A stretch of 64,000 bases of DNA from assembly GCF_000943545.1 (NCBI RefSeq), contig NZ_JTHP01000017.1, positions 1-64,000 on the forward strand. Direction: 5' to 3'. Under the pieces are notes generated by a model. It did no database searches. It saw nothing but the letters and a program-made list of their open reading frames with translations, and was not told where the DNA came from. Position numbers and translations under genes: made by a program. Below are positions 55,190-64,000 of the stretch, in pieces. This DNA is from Paenibacillus terrae (GTDB taxonomy: Bacteria; Bacillota; Bacilli; Paenibacillales; Paenibacillaceae). Each line of letters begins with the position of its first letter. Positions within the stretch are counted from its first letter, which is position 1.

Positions 55190-55444
55190 TTATTTACGAT
55201 TGCCCTGATTTTTACGCTGACCTGGCTGATTTTTGGAGAACTGCTGGTTCTTCATCATCTGCTGGGCTTTCTGCATTTGCTTCCCATTCAGGTTATAACC
55301 CATCTGCTTGGCCATCTTTTGCAGCGTCTCAGGATCGTTTTGCATCTTTTCAAGCTGTTTGCGAAGATAATAAGCACCGATGAAAAATCCCCCGACCAAA
55401 CCAACAATCAGGGTAATGATCGGAATGACAATATTCCACACCAC
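55190..55444 (-). CDS. YneF-family small membrane protein (UPF0154)
   Basis: 84 residues: one membrane helix (about 3-25, VIPIITLIVGLVGGFFIGAY), then the characteristic LRKQLEKMQNDPETLQKMAK and MGYNLNGKQMQKAQQMMK. It ends in a Gln/Asn/Lys-rich tail longer than in B. subtilis YneF. The function is unknown, although the family is widespread in Firmicutes. Confidence 0.88.
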   Translation of the reverse strand: MVWNIVIPIITLIVGLVGGFFIGAYYLRKQLEKMQNDPETLQKMAKQMGYNLNGKQMQKAQQMMKNQQFSKNQPGQRKNQGNRK

Positions 55445-55551
55445 GAAGTCGTCACCTCTGTATATTTATATGAAACCTCTTGAATTATACACGAACCTAT
55501 CATAGCAAAACATGGGACAGCTAGCAAATCACAATTTGCAAACGTATGTCC

Positions 55552-57264
55552 TCATTGCTTCTCCAAATCCAGCAGCTTCATCTTGGTTGGCAGGCCCCCG
55601 GCATACCCGACCAAGCTCCCGTTTGCACCTGATACCCGGTGACATGGAATCAGAATGGGCAACGGATTTTTGTTGTTCGCTCCGCCGACCGCACGTACCG
55701 CCTTGGCTCTGCCAATTGACTCCGCGATATCCTTGTAGGACACGCTTTGACCATACGGAATATTTTGCAGCGCACGCCATACCTGCTCCTGAAAAGGAGT
55801 ACCCCTCAAATCATAGGCCACAGTGAAATCACGTCGTTTCCCGGCAAAATATTCACGCAGTTGGTCCGCAGCCTCGCGCAGCTTTTCCGGCTCCTGCACA
55901 TAAACATATTCCCCGATCCATGTACGGGCCCATTGCTGGAGCAGTGCCTCCTTCGCATGAAAAATGCCAAAATCAATCCGGCATAGCCCCAGGTCCGTCG
56001 CACACAGCGTCAAAATGCCAATGGGTGTCTCCATTTCATCATAATAAATCGTAGTCGGTCCTTCTGAGACCTTTTGCTGTTCAGCCTGTTCTCGTTCCTC
56101 AAGTTTGGAATGCGCCTGCGCGACCATTTCGCGTACTTGCTCATGTTGTTCCTTCTCAGATGCTTGCTTGATCGCTGTCATTGCGTGTTTTCCTCCAATT
56201 CGGCTCAAAGCCCATGCTGCCGTACCCCGAAGCTCAGGACGCGGATCATCCAACAGAACCTCCGTCAGCTTGGGCACGGCGCTAATATCCTTGAAATTGC
56301 CGAGCGCAATAACCGCATTGCGCTGAATCGGCTTCTTTCCTCGCCAGGCTGCCGCACTTTGACCAAATCTCTCTTTGAATTCACGATTGCTCAAATCCAG
56401 TAACGGCAGCAGCAATGGCTTCACAATCTCAGGATCAGGTGTAAGCTCAGGATGATGATCCCAGTTGAGGCCCCGATTTTTCGGGCATACGATTTGGCAG
56501 GTATCACATCCGTACAACCGATTCCCGATTTTCAGCATAAATTCCTCATCCAGAAAGCCTTTCGTTTGCGTCAAAAAGGACACACACCGCTGGGCATTGA
56601 GCTGCCCCGGCCCGACAAGCGCGCCCGTAGGGCACGCATCCAAGCATTTGGTACACTCCCCACAACCGTCCGTAACCGGCTCATCTGGCTGAAAAGGGAT
56701 ATTCGTCAGCAGCTCACCGAGATAAATCCATGACCCCAGTGTCGGTGAAATCATCATCGTGTTTTTTCCGCTAAACCCAATACCCGCCCGTTCCGCAACA
56801 GCCCGATCTGATAGCTCCCCGGTATCCACCATGTTTTTCATAATCGCGTCGGGAACCCGTTCACCTATAAAAGCCTCCAGCTTTTCCATTGCCTCGCGCA
56901 GCACCAAGTGGTAGTCCTTACCCCAGGCGGAACGTGCCAAAATACCACGGTACTTGCCTTTGTCCGACTTCGGCGGGTCCTTCATTTTGGAAGGATAAGC
57001 CACCGCAATGGCAATCAGGGATGCAGGCTGCGAACCGTACAGCTCCGGGTAGATCCGTTTATCAATGTCCGGCTCCTCAAAACCCGATTCATAGCCTTTG
57101 ACGCGATGCTCTTCCAATATTGCTTTCAGAGACAGAAAGGGATCGGCGGATGCGAACCCGATGGAGTCGATGCCCAGTCCCGGAGCGGCTTCGATAATCT
57201 CCTGCTTGAGCGAGGCCCAAGTCAAAGCGGTTCCGGCAGCCGTTGGTGTCTGTCCGCGTTGCAT
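55552..57264 (-). CDS. queG: Fusion: epoxyqueuosine reductase QueG + methylated-DNA-protein methyltransferase
   Basis: 570 residues in one uninterrupted frame. N-terminal part (1 to about 380): QueG with the two [4Fe-4S] motifs CGECTKCLDACPTGAL and CDTCQIVCPKNRG, cobalamin-binding region, and HEAT-like repeats (LRGTAAWALSRIGG). After a Gln/Glu-rich linker (about 385-405) an Ogt/Ada domain follows with GTPFQEQVWRALQNIPYG and the alkyl acceptor in ILIPCHRVSGANGSLVGYAGG. The first half makes queuosine in tRNA and the second repairs O6-alkylguanine. These are usually separate genes. A lost stop codon between neighbours is the simplest explanation. Confidence 0.88.
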   Translation of the reverse strand: MQRGQTPTAAGTALTWASLKQEIIEAAPGLGIDSIGFASADPFLSLKAILEEHRVKGYESGFEEPDIDKRIYPELYGSQPASLIAIAVAYPSKMKDPPKSDKGKYRGILARSAWGKDYHLVLREAMEKLEAFIGERVPDAIMKNMVDTGELSDRAVAERAGIGFSGKNTMMISPTLGSWIYLGELLTNIPFQPDEPVTDGCGECTKCLDACPTGALVGPGQLNAQRCVSFLTQTKGFLDEEFMLKIGNRLYGCDTCQIVCPKNRGLNWDHHPELTPDPEIVKPLLLPLLDLSNREFKERFGQSAAAWRGKKPIQRNAVIALGNFKDISAVPKLTEVLLDDPRPELRGTAAWALSRIGGKHAMTAIKQASEKEQHEQVREMVAQAHSKLEEREQAEQQKVSEGPTTIYYDEMETPIGILTLCATDLGLCRIDFGIFHAKEALLQQWARTWIGEYVYVQEPEKLREAADQLREYFAGKRRDFTVAYDLRGTPFQEQVWRALQNIPYGQSVSYKDIAESIGRAKAVRAVGGANNKNPLPILIPCHRVSGANGSLVGYAGGLPTKMKLLDLEKQ

Positions 57265-57293
57265 CCGATACTCACCTCTCTTTCATATCACTT

Positions 57294-57322
57294 ATATGAG
57301 GATTTTTGCAAAATCCTCATAT
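57294..57322. repeat. Perfect palindrome with 13-base arms
   Basis: ATATGAGGATTTT-tgc-AAAATCCTCATAT lies between rnhA and queG, 30 bases before the queG start. No T-run follows. It is the longest of several related AGGATTTT/AAAATCCT palindromes in this window. Confidence 0.85.
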
Positions 57323-57353
57323 CTCAAATTTCAACAGAATAGTTCAGCAGATG

Positions 57354-57791
57354 CTACCGTAAATTTTTAACAGCGCTGGTCGCCAGAAAATCACAGTGAT
57401 TATTCAGCTCGTTGTCACTGTGACCCTTGACCTTCACATACTCTACCTCATGCTTGCTCATCAGTTCCCACAGTTCTTCCCATAACTCCTTGTTTTCAAC
57501 TGGCTGATTTTTACTGTTACGCCAGCCGTTACGAAGCCAATTCTTAATCCAGCCCTGTTTGAAGCAGTTTACGACATAGGCGGAGTCACTGTGTACCTTT
57601 ACATGGCAAGGCTCCTTGAGCAGCTTAAGCGCTTCAATGACAGCCTTGATCTCCATGCGATTGTTTGTCGTCATTTTTTCTGCCCCGGACAACTCCTTGC
57701 GATGCTCTCCATATAGCAAAACGACGCCCCAGCCCCCAGGTCCGGGATTGCCCGAACAAGCGCCGTCGGTATATACCATCACTTCTTTCAT
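57354..57791 (-). CDS. rnhA: Ribonuclease HI
   Basis: 145 residues from ATG 57791 (SD AGGAAG). Longer upstream readings run into the signal peptidase gene. The active-site carboxylates are in VYTDGACSGNPGPGGWG (Asp), NRMEIKAVIEAL (Glu), HSDSAYVVNCFKQGW (Asp) and NNHCDFLA (Asp). The substrate-binding basic protrusion is present as NWLRNGWRNSK. It removes RNA from RNA-DNA hybrids. Unlike most Bacilli, which use type II/III enzymes, this is an E. coli-like type I. Confidence 0.95.
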   Translation of the reverse strand: MKEVMVYTDGACSGNPGPGGWGVVLLYGEHRKELSGAEKMTTNNRMEIKAVIEALKLLKEPCHVKVHSDSAYVVNCFKQGWIKNWLRNGWRNSKNQPVENKELWEELWELMSKHEVEYVKVKGHSDNELNNHCDFLATSAVKNLR

Positions 57792-57891
57792 ATTTCTCTT
57801 CCTTTCCTGATCGGTAACCGCCTGCTCCGTCATGATCCTGACGATTTGCACACGTTCCCCATTAATTTTCAGCATACAGACTATGGCTACT

Positions 57892-58476
57892 CTACAGCCA
57901 CTTCCACTCGGATAACGGCCAAAATACAAGCTCCGCACGCCCCAGCAAATCCTGAGATTTGATGCTTCCAAAATATCGGCTGTCCTTGCTGCCCGCGGCG
58001 TGTCGGTTATCACCCATGACAAAAAAGTGCCCCGGCTCCACTGTAAAAGGACCGTAATCACCGTCCTCAATCTCCGAGTCGGTGTAAGGCTCGTTTTGCA
58101 GCTCGCCGTTCACATATAGATGATTATGCTCAACCCGGATTACATCCCCGGGGGTACCTATTACTCTTTTCACTAAAAATCTCGGGCTGGACGGCTTGGA
58201 GTCGGGATCTTGTAATATCACGATATCCCCCCTGCCCGGATCATGAAAATTGTAAATCAGCTTGTTAACGAACAAGTGCTGGCTTTCCATAAGTGTCGGC
58301 TGCATGGAATGTCCCCTGACCGTAGACAAATTAAACACGAACAGGCTCAGCAGCAGCAAGACGGTCATCGCAATCAGAAGAGTCACCAACCAATCGCGTA
58401 TATATCCCCCACGACCTACAGGTTTGGACGTTTCCGGCGAGGGAAGCGGACCTGACGAAGGAGCCAAAGCGTCCAT
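57892..58476 (-). CDS. lepB: Signal peptidase I
   Basis: 194 residues from ATG 58476 (SD GAGGAGG). One N-terminal membrane helix (about 30-50) is followed by the catalytic serine in VRGHSMQPTL, the lysine in LVKRVIGTPGDVI, and box E GHFFVMGDNRHAAGSKDSRY. Type SipS-like. It cleaves Sec and Tat signal peptides on the outer face of the membrane. The Pro-rich N-terminus before the helix is about 25 residues long. Confidence 0.94.
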   Translation of the reverse strand: MDALAPSSGPLPSPETSKPVGRGGYIRDWLVTLLIAMTVLLLLSLFVFNLSTVRGHSMQPTLMESQHLFVNKLIYNFHDPGRGDIVILQDPDSKPSSPRFLVKRVIGTPGDVIRVEHNHLYVNGELQNEPYTDSEIEDGDYGPFTVEPGHFFVMGDNRHAAGSKDSRYFGSIKSQDLLGRAELVFWPLSEWKWL

Positions 58477-58606
58477 AAAAAACCTCCTCAACCCTGTTAT
58501 AAATAGAAAAGCATATCCCGTACCCGATTGCAACGGTTACTCAGATATGCTCTAAATGGAAATATTAGCTTTAAAAATATTCGATTCTCTTTATATCCAT
58601 TGCCGA

Positions 58607-59032
58607 TTAATGAGGAGCTAAAATGCTGAGCTTCTGAAAAGTCTGTAAAATCTGACTTGCCCCGTAGCCCATCGCTTCATATAAAGGCATGGCCGCGCTG
58701 TTATGCTTGTCTCCGGCTACCCAGATGCGGCTAACCTTACGTTGCTGAAAACGCTGCTCCATGGACTCTACAAGCGATTTGCCAATTCCCATCCGACGAT
58801 GGTCCGGGTGAATAGCAATACGATAATAACAACCATGATTCTGATCAATCGTGCCGATTAGAGCGCCAACCAGCTCTTCATCCTCTTCCGCAACGACGAT
58901 CAAGCCGGAATCCCACGAAAGTTGACGGGCAAAAGCACCCACCGTCTCTTTGTAGCACTCCTCAGACAAGGCAATCTGCATGAGTTCCATTACTGGATTC
59001 ACATCACTCAATTGAAAGGAACGAACGTGCAT
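58607..59032 (-). CDS. GNAT-family acetyltransferase
   Basis: 141 residues from ATG 59032 (SD AAGGGAG). GNAT fold with motif A YRIAIHPDHRRMGIGKSLVE (acetyl-CoA loop RRMGIG) and motif B region AAMPLYEAMGYGAS. It probably acetylates an amino acid, peptide or protein N-terminus. The substrate is unknown. It is divergent from sodA across a 526-base gap. Confidence 0.85.
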   Translation of the reverse strand: MHVRSFQLSDVNPVMELMQIALSEECYKETVGAFARQLSWDSGLIVVAEEDEELVGALIGTIDQNHGCYYRIAIHPDHRRMGIGKSLVESMEQRFQQRKVSRIWVAGDKHNSAAMPLYEAMGYGASQILQTFQKLSILAPH

Positions 59033-59558
59033 AAGTAATATCTCCCTTTTCGTAAGCTTAATAAAACAAATTGAGACAGCACCATCATTTTTTACATAAA
59101 TCCTTAAAGTTCTTAGCACGGTGTTAATCACAAGGCATTATGATAAAAATGCATACGATCTGCTATATATGAATTGAAGAACAGGAAAAGGGTTTATTCC
59201 CTCAAATTCGTCATATTCGCGGACATGACGAGATATAGCAGACGACAAAAAAACCGAAATTTCTGCTTCCTTGACCATTAAACCACACTTTTAGATGGAA
59301 TACATCCCTTTTTCTCATGTAAGCGCTGTATATGAAACGTTTACATTTTTGAGCTGCATAATTTTCCTCTTATTACCTATACACATGTATTCGAAGCGGG
59401 TTTTTGGACATGATAGCTACTAGGTCGTATTGCCCAGTTTGCTATTTTACAAACAAAAATGTTGATAAAATAGTCTGAATGCGGTTTAATATAACTGTAG
59501 AGGGTATTATTACATAGGAATACCTTACCCAAACCATATAATCAGGAGGGATTTTACA
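59033..59558. promoter_or_regulatory. Intergenic region between the GNAT gene and sodA
   Basis: 526 bases without a gene. It holds the sodA promoter (59462-59490), two cre-like motifs (TGTAAGCGCTGTAT at 59318-59331; TGAAACGTTTACA at 59333-59345, one base short of consensus) and a small inverted repeat TCGTCAT/ATGACGA (about 59207-59230). The cre-like pair could give catabolite control to either gene. Confidence 0.45.
59462..59490 (+). promoter_or_regulatory. sodA promoter
   Basis: TTGATA (59462-59467), 17 bases, TTTAAT (59485-59490). The -35 is embedded in AAACAAAAATGTTGATAAAA, a motif also present twice at the MFS/SufR-like promoter. Confidence 0.6.
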
Positions 59559-60173
59559 ATGGCATTTCAATTACCAGAACTTCCTTACGCGAAAGACGCA
59601 CTGGAGCCGCACATTGATGCGCTGACAGTAGAAATTCACCATGATCGTCACCATAACACATATGTAACAAACCTGAACGCAGCTCTGGAAAGCGCTCCTG
59701 AACTGCAAAACAAAAGCCTGGAGGATCTGATCTCCAATCTGGACAGCGTTCCTGAAAGCATCCGCACTGCGGTTCGCAATAACGGTGGCGGACACCACAA
59801 CCACAGCCTGTTCTGGGAAGTTATTGGCCCTAACGGCGGCGGACAACCAACTGGCGCTATTGCTGAAGCAATCAGCAACGAGCTGGGCGGCTATGACAAA
59901 TTCAAAGAAGATTTTACAAAAGCAGCTACAACACGCTTTGGTAGCGGTTGGGCTTGGCTGGTTGTCGGCAAAGACGGCAAACTGGCAATCACCAGCACTC
60001 CTAACCAAGACAGCCCACTCTCCGAAGGTCTGACCCCGGTACTTGGACTGGACGTTTGGGAGCATGCTTACTACCTGAAATATCAAAACAAACGCCCGGA
60101 TTACATTGCAGCATTCTACAATGTTATCAACTGGGATGAAGTGAACAAACGTTACGCAGCAGCGAAAAAATAA
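59559..60173 (+). CDS. sodA: Superoxide dismutase (Mn type)
   Basis: 204 residues, normal length. Metal ligands are in [27 protein letters not shown], and the Asp/His pair of [15 protein letters not shown]. The Mn-typical GGGQPTGA loop is present. It disproportionates superoxide in the cytoplasm. SD CAGGAGGG. Its sequence is clearly distinct from the SOD domain of the fusion protein at 52142. Confidence 0.97.
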   Translation: MAFQLPELPYAKDALEPHIDALTVEIHHDRHHNTYVTNLNAALESAPELQNKSLEDLISNLDSVPESIRTAVRNNGGGHHNHSLFWEVIGPNGGGQPTGAIAEAISNELGGYDKFKEDFTKAATTRFGSGWAWLVVGKDGKLAITSTPNQDSPLSEGLTPVLGLDVWEHAYYLKYQNKRPDYIAAFYNVINWDEVNKRYAAAKK

Positions 60174-60202
60174 GCTGGTAACAACATCACTACCCTATAA
60201 TA

Positions 60203-60250
60203 AAGGCTGTCTCCAAAGTAGAATTTCTACGAGTGAGACAGCCTTGTTTC
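60203..60250 (+). terminator. Terminator of sodA
   Basis: AAGGCTGTCTC pairs with GAGACAGCCTT, inner GTAGAAA/TTTCTAC pairing, then TTGTTTC. Confidence 0.75.
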
Positions 60251-60381
60251 AATTTAAAAGAATGGACAAAAGCCCCTCCATTTAGCCTAACTGGAACCGC
60301 CAGAATGAAGCTGAAAAAGGTTTGGCATTCCATGGTAAGATGATAACAACGATTTTCAAATACAACGCTGGAGGTTCATGG

Positions 60382-60873
60382 ATGCAGACTTTTTTTCGTT
60401 ACAACTGGATGATTCGGGAACAATGGTACCGCTGGTGTGAAGAGGTGCCGCAGGAGGAACTTCTGAAAGAACGCGTCGGCGGGGTTGGCGGCATTCTGAA
60501 TACGTTGTTTCATGTCGTCGATGTTGAGTGGAGCTGGGTTCAAACGATTCAGGGCAAACCCGACTTTCAGGAGGACTTCTCGCGGTATGATACGCTGGAC
60601 AAGGTCCGCGAGCTGGATGCGAAGTTTCGAGTCGATGTCGAGCCGTTCGTGCTCTCCTGGCATGAAGGTCTGGAACGAAAAAGGTTTGAAGGTCACCTCC
60701 CGGACGGCAGGATTGTGATTTATGCCTGGGGCGAGGTGATGCGCCATGTCATTGCTCACCAAATCCACCATATTGGGCAGTTGTCCATATGGTCCCGGGA
60801 GCTCGGCAAGCCTCCGGTTTCGGCCAATGTAATCGGCAAAGGGCTGATTGAGAGTGATCGTGGTGTTGATTAG
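60382..60873 (+). CDS. DinB-family protein
   Basis: 163 residues from ATG 60382 (SD TGGAGG). Four-helix bundle of the DinB/YfiT type: FFRYNWMIREQWYRWCEEV, the first histidine in LNTLFHVVDVEWSW, and the HxxxH pair in HVIAHQIHHIGQLSIWSRE, which together bind a metal. Many members are bacillithiol- or mycothiol-dependent transferases, so a thiol-transferase role is possible. Confidence 0.85.
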   Translation: MQTFFRYNWMIREQWYRWCEEVPQEELLKERVGGVGGILNTLFHVVDVEWSWVQTIQGKPDFQEDFSRYDTLDKVRELDAKFRVDVEPFVLSWHEGLERKRFEGHLPDGRIVIYAWGEVMRHVIAHQIHHIGQLSIWSRELGKPPVSANVIGKGLIESDRGVD

Positions 60874-60911
60874 CTTTAACGGCGTAAATGTATATCCATG
60901 TGAACACGGGG

Positions 60912-60944
60912 CCGTCCTCAGTAGTTTTTAACTGCTGAGGACGG
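60912..60944 (+). terminator. Hairpin between DinB and AraC genes
   Basis: CCGTCCTCAG pairs with CTGAGGACGG around a small loop, with inner AGT/ACT. It is followed by ACTCTTTTAC. It probably ends the dinB transcript. Confidence 0.6.
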
Positions 60945-60973
60945 ACTCTTTTACTTTCTGGATATGTTTCACA

Positions 60974-61852
60974 TTAGATAAGAACTGCTTGCCGCTGCAC
61001 ACTCATCTGATACTGCTTGGGCGTAATGCCATACTTCTTTTTAAAAAGACCGATAAAATAGGAGACGCTCTCATAATTTAAATCAAAAGCGACTTCCGTC
61101 ACGTTCCGGTGCTGGAGCCATTGCTTGGCAAGCTGCATTTTTTGATTCGTTATATAGTCAAGCGGGGTTAATCCTGTTATTTTTTTAAACTGATTCGTGA
61201 AATTCGCATGTGACATATTATAGTTATCCGCCAAATCCTTCACATGCCTAATGCCAGGCAACTGCTCCTGAATATCCCGGATCGCTCGAAACACAGGATG
61301 CCGATGATTCGTAAGCAGATTCTGCTCAAGCACCTGCATCTGTAGCAGATGATAGGCCATTTCCTGAGCGCTCAGATCAATCAGGAAATTTTTTCTTTCA
61401 GCGGGATGTGTCATATATTGCTTGATCCGCTCCATCGATGCGGTAAGTGAGTCCGCCTTTTCGTTCAGCTCGCAGCGAACCACCGCATGGGTCGGGCAAC
61501 TCTCCGGGACCTGAAATTCCTCCTCTACCACGTTCCTTAACCGTTCCATCAACTGATCGCTTAATTCAAAGACCAGTGCCTTGGTGTGTTCTTTGATTTT
61601 CATTTCAACGCTGGACTGTGGAGGAAGCAGGATAATCTCCTGAGAATCGTATTCAAACTGCTCCGTTTCATTAATTTTGACTTCTTTTCTCCCCTCCAAA
61701 ATCGTACACAGCTTCGGGCATTCATATGAAGCATATTTCTCGTAATAATTTTCCGGGAGATCATAATACAAAATTCTGATCAGATCGGTTTCATATCCAT
61801 ATTGCAGTTCGCTATAACGATTAAAGTCGCCTAAAGTCTTGGAATGTTCCAT
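60974..61852 (-). CDS. AraC-family transcriptional regulator
   Basis: 292 residues from ATG 61852 (SD AAGGG), three codons inside a GTG start whose SD would touch it. An N-terminal cupin-like sensor (about 15-150) is followed by two HTH units (VKDLADNYNMSHANFTNQFK and VAFDLNYESVSYFIGLFKKK, ending YGITPKQY). It is divergent from an iron-dependent alcohol dehydrogenase with a 285-base gap and is its likely activator, perhaps in response to an aldehyde or alcohol. Confidence 0.9.
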   Translation of the reverse strand: MEHSKTLGDFNRYSELQYGYETDLIRILYYDLPENYYEKYASYECPKLCTILEGRKEVKINETEQFEYDSQEIILLPPQSSVEMKIKEHTKALVFELSDQLMERLRNVVEEEFQVPESCPTHAVVRCELNEKADSLTASMERIKQYMTHPAERKNFLIDLSAQEMAYHLLQMQVLEQNLLTNHRHPVFRAIRDIQEQLPGIRHVKDLADNYNMSHANFTNQFKKITGLTPLDYITNQKMQLAKQWLQHRNVTEVAFDLNYESVSYFIGLFKKKYGITPKQYQMSVQRQAVLI

Positions 61853-62137
61853 CCGTTTCACCCTTCAGCAGTTTGCATAATTCGATTCCAGTCGCTCATG
61901 GATACAATTTATAGACGGACAGAATCATTCCGATCTTTATATTGCTGATTGAAGGCCGCTCCCTGGATTTATGCAAAATGCTCCCTTTTAAAAATCACGA
62001 TATTTTATAATAAAATGCGTTAGTTCCCGCCAATATAGGGCAGTATGATAAGGATATAAGGATGGTTGCAAGATCCTTTAATTCCATCATTATACCTTGA
62101 TTTACCTCAAAATAATAACAAAGGTGGATGCATATTT

Positions 62138-63285
62138 ATGACGGGAACTTCCAAATTCATGATGCCGGGTATGAGTCTTATGGGCTCAGGCGCACTGGCG
62201 GATGCAGGTACAGAAATCGGAAAATTGAGCTTTAAAAATGCATTGATCGTAACCGATAAGCCTTTAGTTGATATTGGAATTGTGAAAAAAGTAACAACCA
62301 TGTTGGACAGTCATAACGTAAAATCCGTCGTATACAGCGGCACGCAGCCGAACCCCACGGTTTCCAATGTCAACGAGGGCTTGGCGCTGCTTAAACAATC
62401 CGGGTGTGATTTTATTATTTCGCTCGGAGGCGGGTCACCGCATGACTGTGCGAAGGGAATCGCGCTTTTGGCCTCCAACGGCGGACAGATCGGCGACTAC
62501 GAAGGCGTGGATAAATCCGCGAAGCCTTCCTTCCCACTGATTGCCATTAACACCACGGCAGGAACAGCTAGTGAAATGACCATGTTTTGTATTATTACGG
62601 ATGAAGAGCGTCATATCAAAATGGCGATTGTCGACAAGCACACGACACCACTCATTGCCGTCAATGATCCTGATCTGATGATGGCTATGCCCAAGTCATT
62701 AACTGCCGCAACAGGGATGGATGCGCTCACTCACTCTATTGAAGCTTATGTTTCCACAAATGCCACACCGATCACAGATGCTTGCGCGCTTAAAGCAATT
62801 GAGCTGATTCGGGATCATCTGGTCAAAGCCGTCGATGACGGAAACGATGTGGAAGCCCGTAGCCAAATGGCCTACGCCGAGTTCCTCGCAGGGATGGCGT
62901 TCAATAACGCCGGATTAGGCTTTGTTCACGCCATGGCGCATCAACTGGGTGGCTTCTGCCGCATGGGGTCTGTAACGCCATTTTGCTGCCGCATGTAGAG
63001 CGCTATAATGCCAAGGCTTCCGCCGAACGACTCACCGACATTGCCCGTACACTTGGCGAAAAAACGGATGGTGTTACACCGGAGCAAGGTGCCAACCTCG
63101 CCCTGCACGCTATCGAAAAGCTGGCTAAACGGGTCAACATCCCTTCCGGGCTGGAAGAACTCGGCGTCAAGCGTGAAGACTTCACTGTTCTCGCCGCCAA
63201 CGCACTCAAAGATGCCTGCGGTGTAACCAATCCGATCCAGCCTACACAGCAGGAAGTGATCGACATTTTTGAACAGGCGATGTAG
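62138..63285 (+). pseudogene. Iron-containing alcohol dehydrogenase, frameshifted
   Basis: The frame from ATG 62138 (SD AAGGTGG) encodes group III Fe-[24 protein letters not shown] site [26 protein letters not shown], and metal motifs [11 protein letters not shown] and [12 protein letters not shown]. Then TTCTGCCGCATGG (about 62952-62964) shows 7 bases missing relative to the family's [12 protein letters not shown]. The first frame ends at TAG 62998. The rest ([16 protein letters not shown] ... to EQAM, 63285) is in another frame. One metal His and the C-terminal domain are lost. Either a true pseudogene or a sequencing error. Confidence 0.8.
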
Positions 63286-63382
63286 ATAAACCCTTCGCTG
63301 CGCACTCAGCTACGACTATGGATAGGTATTGCCTATACGTATCGTTATTTAAATGAGATGTCGGGCTTAATAAAAAAAGAAC

Positions 63383-63418
63383 AAAAAAAAAAGCTGCCGG
63401 GACTTCTCCCGACAGCTT
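63383..63418 (-). terminator. Terminator of mutY
   Basis: Minus strand AAGCTGtCGGGA pairs with TCCCGgCAGCTT, followed by ten T residues. Confidence 0.9.
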
Positions 63419-63424
63419 GGGGAC

Positions 63425-64000
63425 CTACACCAAGGTCCCTTTTTGCTTTGCAAAATATTCGGTGATCAGATCGAGGAACACCTTGGGAAACGCCAAGGTG
63501 TCCATATCGGCCTCGCTGATCCAGCGGTACCCCGCCGGCGGCGCCGTGCGCTCCTCCTGCTCCGCCAGCGCGAGCAACGCACCCGGCTTCGCACCGCCGG
63601 TGCTGTAGCCTGCCCGCTGCTCGGCAGCCAGCGACTGTCCGCCCGCCTCTCCGACAGGGCTGGCGACCTCTTCACACTGGAACACACGCAGGTTCCAGTG
63701 AATGTGACTGAACGTGTGCTCCGCCTCACGTACGAACCGCACCGGACGGGCGAGCACGCCCTCCGCCAGCAAATGAGCCGCCAGGTGATCCATGGCTGGC
63801 TCATCCGGCACCGGGCCGTTGTAGCCCTCCGGCCCGACAAGCTCGTGCGGCAGCTCCCACATGCGGGCCAACAGGCCCTTGGCCGGGCGCTGACGCACGA
63901 GCAGGCGGCCTGCATTCGCGCCGCTGCCCTCGATGAGGGCGACGGAACGCGGCTCCAGCCGCGGCGGCTTCGCCTTCGTCTTGACCGGCAGCGTCTCCTC
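63425..64000 (-). CDS. mutY: A/G-specific adenine glycosylase, C-terminal part
   Basis: The gene enters from beyond base 64000; 191 codons are visible. They cover the C-terminal NUDIX-like domain that recognises 8-oxoG: SVALIEGSGANAGRLLVRQR, RPAKGLLARMWELPHEL, HTFSHIHWNLRVF. The catalytic HhH-GPD domain lies outside the window. MutY removes adenine opposite 8-oxoguanine. The visible part is clearly GC-rich and contains an Ala/Gly-rich loop (about 63560-63660). Confidence 0.93.
   Translation of the reverse strand, partial: EETLPVKTKAKPPRLEPRSVALIEGSGANAGRLLVRQRPAKGLLARMWELPHELVGPEGYNGPVPDEPAMDHLAAHLLAEGVLARPVRFVREAEHTFSHIHWNLRVFQCEEVASPVGEAGGQSLAAEQRAGYSTGGAKPGALLALAEQEERTAPPAGYRWISEADMDTLAFPKVFLDLITEYFAKQKGTLV

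Noticed and set aside
57354..58070. A longer RNase H with about 90 extra N-terminal residues
   Set aside because: The extension overlaps the signal peptidase gene and the conserved protein starts at MKEVMVYTDG with its own SD.

Overview
The window looks like a chromosomal segment of a spore-forming, moderate-GC Paenibacillus, probably close to P. polymyxa. The reasons are an intact GerA-type germinant-receptor operon, strong Firmicute Shine-Dalgarno sites, CcpA cre sites, a TPP-riboswitch thiC, a YesMN/YesOPQ rhamnogalacturonan system and protein sequences typical of that genus. Species assignment is inference; no database was searched.

Layout. 1-620: the 5' end of a 16S rRNA gene (minus strand) with its leader and two tandem promoters. 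620-2160: a purine permease with a PurR-box-like promoter. 2.2-10.9 kb: an accessory interval between the co-oriented purine genes pbuG and guaA. It holds a MarR-controlled oxidoreductase operon, four damaged genes (SGNH hydrolase, LysR regulator, Gfo/Idh/MocA oxidoreductase, a second murB), a SufR-like regulator/MFS pair and a visibly AT-rich HxlR/HesB/YneR-like cluster. Directly behind the 3' end of guaA lie peptides resembling the N-terminal part of a tyrosine integrase, which suggests an old island at the guaA hotspot.

10.9-26 kb: guaA, DedA, an MFS pump, the germinant-receptor operon (A, C, small D-like, B), bcp, an ABC-2 exporter, an LCP cell-wall ligase, hemL and an EamA transporter. 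26-38 kb: a pectin (rhamnogalacturonan) utilisation locus. The YesMN two-component system and YesOPQ importer feed a CE12 acetylesterase, a GH105 hydrolase and a protein of the Anabaena sensory-rhodopsin-transducer family. A plus-strand block with a membrane protein and a damaged HigB/HigA-type toxin-antitoxin pair sits between the regulators and the transporter.

38-50 kb: housekeeping genes (suhB-like, uvsE, ddl, amidase, acnA, yitT, thiC). 50-64 kb: an IclR regulator, an alpha/beta hydrolase, a superoxide dismutase fused to a long helical N-terminus, lipL, folE, yneF, a queG-ogt fusion, rnhA, signal peptidase, a GNAT protein, sodA, DinB, an AraC regulator next to a frameshifted iron alcohol dehydrogenase, and the C-terminal part of mutY.

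No CRISPR array, tRNA gene or intact insertion sequence was recognised. The observations most worth checking are the guaA/pbuG decay zone, the ASRT homologue in the pectin operon, the two gene fusions (SOD, QueG-Ogt), and the 44-base perfect palindrome before the nonsense-mutated toxin.
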